A program made the translations under genes and the position numbers. The notes below the pieces were generated by a model. It worked only from the letters and a program-made list of their open reading frames with translations, searched no databases and had not been told where the DNA came from. This document shows, in pieces, positions 56,936-64,000 of a stretch of DNA of 64,000 bases. Every line of letters starts with the position of its first letter. Positions within the stretch are counted from its first letter, which is position 1. Source of the stretch: Zygnema cylindricum (taxonomy: Eukaryota > Streptophyta > Zygnematophyceae > Zygnematales > Zygnemataceae); assembly GCA_037447655.1 (NCBI GenBank), contig JBBHKE010000209.1, positions 227,680 through 291,679 of the forward strand, given 5' to 3'.

Positions 56936-58043
56936 CTCCCCCAAACCTTTAGACTCTCTCAGCCACTAAGTCCACATTCTTCCCTTCTCCCCTTTTGTTC
57001 AACCGGTACCATTGCTTCCGCTAACGTTACCACTGCCTCAACTAATTTCATACATCTCAAGCAATTAGTACCATTACTCCCCCAATTTGCTGATCCATTC
57101 GAATCTCCACGGTAAATCAAGATAGCATTAGAATCTTATAATGTACCCACGAAACATTTTGTACGCACGAAACGACACGCCTTCATGAAACTCACTTTTC
57201 AAAACAGCACTCCCCTTAAAATTTAGTTTCGTGCATTCGGAATGAAATATGCCGCGTGTTAAAAATAACTGTACCTTTCCGTACCTGCAAATTTCCTCCC
57301 TTTTCCCCTTTTGTTCAAACGTCACCACTGCTTTCGCTGCGCTGCGTTGCTGCGTTGCGACGCGAACTGCTTTTGCCGATTCACCACTACTCCAGCTGCG
57401 TTACTGCTCCAGCTTCCTTCTGCCATTTCTTCCAAAAATGCGTCCTCTCCAAATACCATTGCTACCATTGCCTCTTCTTGAGTCTTCAAAAAATTAAACT
57501 TTCTTTTCAACTAATTTAAAGAAAAACAAAATGCAAAATTCGAAATTTTACATATATTATTGAATTTTAATGGTAGTCACCTCCGTAAACTTACTTTTCA
57601 CGCCGTCTTCTTTTAACCACTTTCAGAACATGTTTTCTTCTACTAGTGATCTTTTCAGTCGTGCCTGTTTTCTTTGTTTTCTTAATGAATTTTTGTGTTT
57701 TTTGTAAGTTTACATCTTTGTCACCGTTTTCTACCCTTTTAATGTCATGAATTCTAATTCCTGCCTTTTTCTTCACTAATCTTTTCTTCCGGGTTTCTTT
57801 TCCTATTTTTCCAATTTTTGCAGTTTTATTTCGTTTTCCAAAATTACAAACTCCCTCTCTTACCCCAATAATCTGAACATTTTTCCTCTCATCTTCTCTA
57901 AGGTCATTAAATTCCACATCCACATTATTTTTTTGTTCCACTATCACTTCCTCATCTTTTCCTCCCACTCCTTTTACTTCACTTAACTCTCCCTCTTGTA
58001 AGCATTTTTCACTCACCAATCTGTCACCAGAAAAAGTTTCAAA
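56936..58043 (-). other. Interior of the foreign insert with a lysine-rich open frame
   Basis: On the minus strand an open frame (58034 to the TAA ending at 57591) is fused in frame to the copia C pre-integrase block at MKKL. About 145 residues follow that match no family I know: acidic at first (VGGKDEEVIVEQ, DLREDERKNV), then strongly basic (KIGKETRKKRLVKKKAG, SRRKHVLKVVKRRRREK). The remainder, 56948-57590, is CT-rich and holds no domain. It may be the 3' part of the element whose LTR lies next to it, or a captured host exon. Confidence 0.5.
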
Positions 58044-58670
58044 AAGCTTTTTCATTTCCCTTAACCTATCAATATGTACATGCCCCAACCGCTTATGCCA
58101 AATCATCAACTTAAGAACACCAACATAGTAAGCATTATTCTTTTCATTACTCATGTTAAGCCTAAACATTCCTTCGCTACCCTTATCTACCGTGAAGTAG
58201 ACTTCATCCCCATACTTAGCTGTAAAGACTCCCTTTCTAGTGAAGGTATCAAACTCTTTGTCATCTAGCACAGACGTAGAGACAAGATTTTTACTCAGCT
58301 GAGGAATGTAGAGTACATTTTAGAATGTAAGTATAGAAGTCTTACCCTCCATTAAGACTTTCAGATCTACAGATCCCACTAGATCTTTAGTAACCACTCT
58401 CCCATCCCCATACTCTATCTCTACAGTAGGGATCTTTCTTAGCTTGGTGAAGAGTTCTTTATCACGACACATATGCATGGATGCACCTGAGTCGATGATC
58501 CATCCTCCTTGTGGATCCTCCCGAATTGCTTCAAGGGCACATTTCTGTGTGCGAGGGATCTCCTTCTCCTCCAGATTCTCATCAAGAAGAAGCTCCCCAT
58601 CCTCCTCAAAAGACTCATCCTTGGTTTCTCCTGTCACTTTTGTAACCACTAGTGCCCTTTTCTTCCCATC
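58044..58670 (-). pseudogene. Copia C pol, first copy of the protease segment
   Basis: On the minus strand: GKKRALVVTKV, an acidic ELLLDENLEEKEIP stretch, IIDSGASMHMC, then the shared TAA at 58317-58319, then DDKEFDTFTRKG and WHKRLGHVHIDRLREMKK. The foreign insert begins after that point. The frame is shifted relative to gag. Confidence 0.85.
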
Positions 58671-59634
58671 GGAAGAAGCCCTTCCACGCGTTCTTAGAGC
58701 CTCAGCTCTGACAGCTTGACACAGTCTGCGATGAAGTGTCCCGACTTTTTGCAAAAATGACAAAGATCCTTTGGGGGCCTCGGTCCTCCAGAATGATCTC
58801 TTTCCCGTTTGTATGGTTTTTTCGGGTCCTTCCCCCATCGGTCCCCTCCTGCTGCCAGAGCTTGAATGCTCTTTGCTCCTCTCCTAATCTCCATTGTGTT
58901 TTCATGCATAAGTATCATCCTGACCACTGTGTTCCATTTTCCTAAACTATTAGGCATTTCCTGTACTCGGTACACTATGTTCTCGTACTCATCTGGTAAC
59001 TTCATGATAAGGGTGTTAACTTTCATTTTCATTGTACCTGTCCATCCGGCACTTTCCATCTTCATATCCAAACAAGAAAGATCATTACAATAATCCAACA
59101 TCTTTCCTCCTTTGTAAGTGTAACTCACTAGCTTTTGCTTAGCCAACTTGAGCTCTTGAATAGTTCTAGCTCTATAAATCTCCACCAATCTCACCCACAA
59201 CTCCTCGGCCTTGTAAATGTGAAGATGAGGAGTGGCCAAAGCTTGAGTGAGGTGCCTCAAAATGAAGTTCTTGGCAGCATAATTACATCCTCCCACATTT
59301 GAGTATCGCTCTCCGCGGTCTTCACGGTTGCCACTCCCGATACTGTGGAAATTGGAGTGAGGGGTGTCTCCTTCCCTTTCCCCTTTTCGGACACACTGCT
59401 GTCCCCATCATCTGCCTCCTCTGCTGAGGTAGCCATTGCTGTAGGAAACCTTACTCCTCCAAATCCTGGTGGAGTTCTTGAAGGTGGATGTTTCACTTGT
59501 CCACTGACTATACCCCAGTATCGTTTTTCGCACAAAGCTCTCATCATCATGGCTTCCCAAAAGATGAACCCAAATCCATTGAAGGTGGGCACCCTAGAGG
59601 GTGGGCCCATAACCTGCAATTATGTGTCCTCCAT
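58671..59634 (-). pseudogene. Copia C gag
   Basis: The ATG at 59632-59634 lies in the LTR; its fifth codon is TAA, whereas the 3' LTR has AAA there. MGPPSRVPTFNGFGF and FWEAMMMRALCEKRYWG follow. A frame change near 59270 separates this from the capsid-like part (AAKNFILRHLTQALATPHLH, LIMKLPDEYENIVYRVQ). The knuckle CHFCKKSGHFIADC (about 58720-58760) precedes a TAA. Confidence 0.85.
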
Positions 59635-60658
59635 TAGACCACAGAATACAAGAAGCCTCTAGATACTATTTAACTAACCCACCTCAAGCCAGAACCACTA
59701 CTGTCCAAGAAGGCAAATTGATAGTTTGACTGCACCCCTATGCAGCGTGGACTCCCTTGAGTCTGTAGCAAAAAGAATCACTGAAAACGGCCAACCTGCC
59801 GATAAGTTATGAGGCAATAAAAATGACAATTTGTTCAAACTCTTAAAGGGAGAGGTGACTACCAACCAAAATTTCCTGATTCCCTCTAATATTTTTTATC
59901 TACTGAAGTACGGACCAATCACATTACTGTACCGTACCAAAAAGTACTACTGCCGGTGTACCTTTTGTACGTCCTATGTACGACAAGGCTATTAAGCGGA
60001 CCCGTGTATGCTTTTCACTCGTCTGTACATTCCTCGGAATTCCCATGACCAAATGTCATCTCTCCACGTGGCTCCAGGTCATGCCACGTCACAAAATGCC
60101 AAAGTGACCACTCTGGGATTTCGGCGATGATGTGCGCCGTTGGATTTGCAGCGAGACACAATCTTAGCCGTTATAAATACTTGCGCGACATTTGTTTCAC
60201 TGTCGAAACAAAATGCGTGGTATCTGTTTCGAAATAGAATTGTACTTTGTACTTTTATAAAACTGTATGTATGCATGCCGTATGCAGGTTTAATTAAATG
60301 GATTTGTTCCTCCCTAAATATATATATATATATATATATATCTATCACATTCTATATCACTTAGCATTGGTCTTAGTCTTATAGGATAAAGGTGACCGCT
60401 ATAGGTCAACTTGACGAACCGCAGGTATGGGGATCAAATCCTCGATCTGTCAGGTATATTTTTAGTAACCTACTAAAAATAACTGCCTGTTGAACTAAGG
60501 CAGCCATGGATCAACAACCCTCTCTATCCTTCAGTGACTACAACATGTATGGGGGCTAGAGAGAGGAGAGGTAGAGGCAGGCTGCCAGTCTTTTTCTTTT
60601 CCTTTATACTAACATATTTAAACCTAGAAAATACTCTAGAAATCTATTAATTTCAATA
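59615..60658 (-). repeat. Copia C 5' LTR
   Basis: It matches 45011-46050 over its full length; the main visible difference is a longer TA run (60318-60341). Its outer terminus reads TA instead of TG on the minus strand. The primer-binding site is at 59600-59613. Confidence 0.9.
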
Positions 60659-61319
60659 GTGAGGATTGTATACGTCGACAATACCTGTGACGGTTGTCAA
60701 CGTCTACAATCTGTGGTTGCAGGTTATTTTTTGGAACTTCTTGTGACGTCGCATGTCTTACTGTGACATTGTAGACGTACTGCATTCTAGCCTGTGCAGT
60801 TTCATGATTGAAGACGAGGCGCTTTGCCATTACGTCTCCTATCCGGTCGACGTGAAATGGCGTTGGAATTTGAAGACCATTGCAAAAAAATATCCGTACT
60901 GGACGAAACTGACAAAACCAAACAAATTCTGCACTTTTCTTCGTTGTATTCGAATTCAAACGGACAAAACATATCGAATTTTGTACTTTTCTTTGTCCTT
61001 TGAAATCGTATGAATATTTTCGAAAATTTAGGCACGTGCGAATATATGTTCCTATTTGTTTATTGAAAATACCTAGTTTTAAAACACATTGCGCATGTGT
61101 TTTAAACCTAAGGTTGAAGATGACGTTTTTTGTCGTGGAAGTGGGTCGAAAAACACAAGACTACAAATTTTCATACATCCTAAATTTGAGGATGACGCAA
61201 ACTGTATTTGAGTTTTTGCCCATTTTTCGTACGGCGTAATATTTTCAAGTAGGAAGTCCCATTTTCTGTGTAAACGACGGAAAAAAACCCTTACTTGAAC
61301 ACATGGGGACACGCCCTTA

Positions 61320-61487
61320 GTCGCGAAAAATCAAGATTCGGTTAATTTTTTTTTTCGTAAACGACGGTCGGTTAACGGTTAACAAATTTGGAGCGTGACA
61401 AAACTCGGTCGGGCGTCGGTTACTCAGATTTTGAAAAAAAAAACGGTCGGTTTCGGGTATGATTTTTTTTGACTTTTGCGACCTCTG
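61320..61487 (-). mobile_element. End fragment of the hAT-like family
   Basis: The reverse complement matches 32586-32753, from CAGAGGTCGCAAAAGT through CGAAACCGACCG and CGTTTACGAAAAAA to TTTTTCGCGAC. There copy E3 (Harbinger-like) cuts in at its TTA target. In the 32586 copy the same point continues as CTAACCGTGACCG. Confidence 0.88.
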
Positions 61488-61770
61488 GTACACATCACCG
61501 TACGTTCCTATGTTTTCCAGTACGGCTGCCTTAGATTTTACGTACTATTATGTTTTTTAGGGTACACTTTCCGTATAATTTGATAATTTTGAACGTTTCT
61601 GTTAATTTGGTGTACTTTTAAGATTTTTTGAGTATTTTTAGGATTACGCTTTCCGTGCGTTTTAGTACATTTTCGTACATACTTCTCAATGCATCCACGC
61701 ACATTTTTCGAAGTTGCTCGAATGATCACATCTCACCGAGCCGAAACCTGTACGGACTGTGACGTGGCAG

Positions 61771-61893
61771 ATCAGCCGTGGACAATTTTGCGACCGTGAG
61801 AGTCGTACGGTCGCCATCTCGCACGTGCGGTACGGAGCTAGCTGGGCGCGGATCGCGCGGGAGCTGCCGGGCAGAACGGACAACGCAGTCAGG
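61771..61893 (+). pseudogene. MYB gene: exon coding an R3-type MYB repeat
   Basis: From the AG acceptor at 61769-61770 the frame reads ISRGQFCDRESRTVAISHVR then YGASWARIARELPGRTDNAV, ending with AGG at 61891-61893. This is the third MYB helix-turn-helix of R2R3-type plant transcription factors: F replaces the first tryptophan, the middle W is present, and the LPGRTDN recognition turn is intact. No R2 exon was found upstream in the window; the DNA immediately to the left is unrelated or transposon-derived. The exon may be the remains of a gene whose 5' part has been displaced, or its R2 exon may lie left of the transposon stack. The resemblance to the FLP/MYB88 subgroup is only a suspicion. 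Confidence 0.75.
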
Positions 61894-62011
61894 GTTTTTT
61901 AGGGTTTTTAAGGGTTTTCTAGGGTTTTTTAGGGTTTTTTAGGGTTTTTTAGGGTTTTTTAGGGTTTTTTAGGGTTTTAAGGGTTTTTTAGGGTTTTTTA
62001 GGGTTTTTCAG
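61894..62011 (+). repeat. AGGGTTTTTT repeat filling a MYB intron
   Basis: About twelve tandem units of AGGGTTTTTT with a few variants fill the space between GTTTTTT (donor side, 61894) and TTTTTCAG (acceptor side, ending 62011). The unit equals TTTTTTAGGG, the sequence reported for telomeres of the plant genus Cestrum, and is close to the TTTAGGG and TTTTAGGG plant types. Confidence 0.88.
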
Positions 62012-63192
62012 AAAACCGCTCGCTCGGAGTACACGACGAAATGTTAAAACCAGCAGTTTTACAAACGGGTACAATTAGGGTTAGACGAATGTGCCGATGG
62101 GCGCTAGATCTCACCGACAGCGTAGGGAAGAGTAGTGATGTGAAGGAGGAAGGAAATGGGGGAGGAGAGGTGACTAATATACATTTTGAAGAAGGGATAA
62201 GTGGGTATTCTGGAGATCAGTCATATTCCCATTCTGGAGAAGAGACAAATGGGTGTTTTGGAGGAGGGACAAATGGGCTATTATTTGATGAAGAGAGCAA
62301 TGACTATTCTGGAGAAGAAATAAGTGGGTATTATGAGGAACCAAAAAGGGAGGTTTGTGAAACAGAGGGAGATTTGTCTGACATGGTAAACTGTTGGGGC
62401 ACTACAGACAAAGTTAAGGAATCGACAGCTGTACTAATGGATGGTAACGGAAAAAATCTTCAATACATGGCGAAAAACTGTGAAATTCTTGATAATGGAG
62501 TTTGTGAGATTATTGAAAATGGGTTTTCAGAAATTCCGGGTATTCCGGAAAATAGAATTAGGGAGACCTCTGGAGCTGTAAATTGCGAAAGATTTGGGTC
62601 CGAGGTTGTCCACTTAGAACCTTTTTTTGAAAACATGGGAGCGACAGCTGTCACAACGGACGAAAACGACAAAAAAATTCATCTCAGGTCAGGAATTTTT
62701 GGAATTCCTGAAAATCCGTTTTTTAACAGTCCTGGGATTCCTGGGAATAGTATTATGGGGGGAACTATTTCTGGAAATGTAAATAGCGAAAGTCGAGGGA
62801 AGGAAACTGCCCTTTTATAAGCTTTTTTTCAAAACACGCGAATGAAGGCAAACGCGGAAATTTCCATGCTTCAAAACGCGTTACTTTGGAGTATGCAAAA
62901 CAACCGGAAACTCCAAATCAGCAGCGAATCAAATTTGAGAATGGAAAATGTGGCAGAACAACCAAAAATGCAAATGATGAATGGCGGAGAAAAGACAAAT
63001 TCTGGCATGAATTTGAGTCAGGCATCCCTTGCTGACATCACCAGATTTTTGGGCTTGGATGAAAGTGACACGTGTCTTTCCATTCCAAATAGTGATGATT
63101 GTCGTACACCATCTGATAACAACCTTTTTTTGCCACTCCTTGATATGGATTTGAGGGAATTCGGTCCTTCTCCCCCATCGTACATCCCATAA
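62012..63192 (+). pseudogene. MYB gene: C-terminal exon(s), one in-frame stop
   Basis: The frame that begins with AAC CGC at 62014 would continue the MYB repeat as NR after NAVR. It reads on through IRVRRMCRWALDLTDS, acidic glycine- and serine-rich stretches with repeated SGEE-type words (62190-62340), and asparagine-rich parts. It meets a TAA at 62818-62820. The same frame resumes to 63192, ending in FLGLDESDTCLSIPNSDDC and LPLLDMDLREFGPSPP. With the visible GT donor and AG acceptor the frame would be off by two bases (phase 0 into phase 1), so either the splice is unusual or an indel has occurred. The single TAA suggests recent loss, an unseen intron or a base error. A role as a transcription factor is inferred only from the R3 repeat. 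Confidence 0.6.
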
Positions 63193-64000
63193 TTAAATTA
63201 TAACAGAAATGCGCTTTAATTTTTTTTTGGGATCTCTAATGAGATTTTTGTTTCCTTACTCTAGCGAGTCAGATGTATACTTAAGAATCTTTCAATTATT
63301 TTGGCTAATTTTGAAAGCCTCCATAATTGTACGGTTTAGGAAAAGCATAACTGTAAAGCAGTTTCCTTCATTATTTTACTTTTGAGCTTTTACATTTTTT
63401 TTTTGTCATGTATTGAAGCTATATTGGTTTCCTTAGATGAACAATTATTCAGTTTTGCTTGATATTTTTTGAACTATTAATCCAAGTCTTTTGACGTCTC
63501 AGGAAAATGTGGCAAGATTTGACCATCCCATTTATGTGAATCACTGTTTGCAATATTTTCTAGAGGATTTGCTATATTCAGCAGAATTTTGACTTGCAGG
63601 CTTAATAATTATTGGAAAAAAGTTTTTATAATTGTTGCAATTCCTTGGGACACTTTGGGTACCGCTATTTTCTCTTTTTCCGAAACATGTATATTCGAAG
63701 TTGTTATCAATTCTAGGAAAAAATATTCATGAAAATTTTTGTTATGTTGTGGAACACAATGTGGTTATTCTTATTTTTTCTTTTCGGTACTCCTCATCTT
63801 TATGATCCATATTTTAATTGAGAATTTTCACAAAAGCATGATTGCTGAATTATGAGCTGAAAATAGTGATAAAACGAAATGTTGACTCTTTTGCATTTAC
63901 CTCTTTTTGCATAATTGGTGGCCATGGTAATAATGTCGATAGAATATTAAAGTTTTCAGGAAATTCAAGGATTTTTTGTTGATTTCTGAGCTAGAAGATT
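63193..64000. other. AT-rich downstream sequence, no gene seen
   Basis: This is T-rich DNA following the MYB-like frame, probably 3' untranslated or intergenic sequence. No open frame of note, repeat or element end was found. Confidence 0.5.

Larger units (their letters stand above)
55268..58648. repeat. 605-bp direct repeats flanking the foreign insert
   Basis: 55268-55872 and 58044-58648 are the same length and nearly identical copies of copia C pol. They share the same TAA (55541-55543 and 58317-58319). The insert between them is 2171 bp. Confidence 0.9.
45011..60658 (-). mobile_element. Ty1/copia retrotransposon C, minus strand, interrupted twice
   Basis: The 5' LTR is 59615-60658 and the 3' LTR 45011-46050 (1044 and 1040 bp). 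The target duplication is GTGAC (45006-45010) and GTGAG (60659-60663, one change). Reading the minus strand: gag (59634 to about 58670), protease and early integrase (to 58044), a 2.2-kb foreign insert (58043-55873), a duplicated 605-bp pol segment (55872-55268), more integrase (to 54821), copia B (54820-48374), then the rest of pol (to 46064). Many stops and frame changes make it the most decayed copia here. Confidence 0.88.
44888..61316 (-). mobile_element. PIF/Harbinger-like MITE E3, split by copia C
   Basis: The left part is 44888-45010 and the right part 60664-61316. Read on the minus strand the two join into a 776-bp element with the same ends as E1 and TTA on both sides (44885-44887 and 61317-61319). 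The break at CTTGTGAC/GATTG corresponds exactly to the copia C target site. Confidence 0.85.

Noticed and set aside
61894-62010. True chromosome end
   Set aside because: Only about twelve interstitial units lie inside a gene frame, with unique sequence on both sides.

Overview
The window looks like repeat-dense nuclear DNA from a plant-lineage eukaryote, perhaps a streptophyte alga or another large-genome green plant. The reasons are: (i) an R3-type MYB repeat and a low-complexity C-terminal region at the right end; (ii) Ty1/copia elements whose primer-binding site matches the anticodon-loop region of a plant-type initiator tRNA-Met; (iii) a Ty3/gypsy element carrying a cytosine-5 DNA methyltransferase, a combination reported from charophyte algae and dinoflagellates. 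No species is assigned. No tRNA, rRNA or CRISPR feature was found. Almost everything is mobile or satellite-like DNA, and most coding regions are decayed.

Layout. 1-3160: a kilobase-scale imperfect palindrome. 4055-4236: a 20-bp minisatellite. About 4560-16012: a decayed Ty3/gypsy element (gag with two zinc knuckles, aspartic protease, C5 DNA methyltransferase, RT-RNase H, integrase with a C-terminal PHD finger). It is followed by a second copy of the start of its 3' LTR. 16208-20850: tandem hairpin repeats, satellite units, and two groups of about 165-bp self-complementary units. 21045-25818: a decayed piggyBac transposase gene and an apparently intact two-exon OTU-type cysteine protease gene, in tandem on the minus strand. 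The two are separated and flanked by more of the same palindromes (13 units in all) and by long satellite units (to about 28400). 29913-34851: nested DNA transposons, namely TA-target MITEs, a 1093-bp hAT-like element with an 8-bp target duplication, and a PIF/Harbinger-like MITE.

35832-42109: copia element A with both LTRs. 43047-61487: a nested stack. Copia B (plus strand, target duplication CCTCT) sits inside copia C (minus strand, target duplication GTGAC/GTGAG). Copia C sits inside a Harbinger-like MITE, whose right end abuts a fragment of the hAT-like family. Copia C also carries a 2.2-kb foreign insert flanked by 605-bp direct repeats. 61771-63192: the remains of a MYB gene, its R3 exon separated from the C-terminal exon by an intron made almost wholly of a TTTTTTAGGG-type repeat.

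How the parts work together. The gypsy element joins the usual copy-and-paste machinery with a DNA methylation writer and a histone-reading finger, so the element could in principle mark its own DNA or choose its chromatin target. The copia elements place the gag start codon inside the LTR and the tRNA-primer site inside gag. The OTU and piggyBac genes look like two cistrons of one DNA transposon; the OTU gene has kept its frame while the transposase has not. Splice sites, boundaries of diverged repeats and the host assignment are inferences from reading alone.
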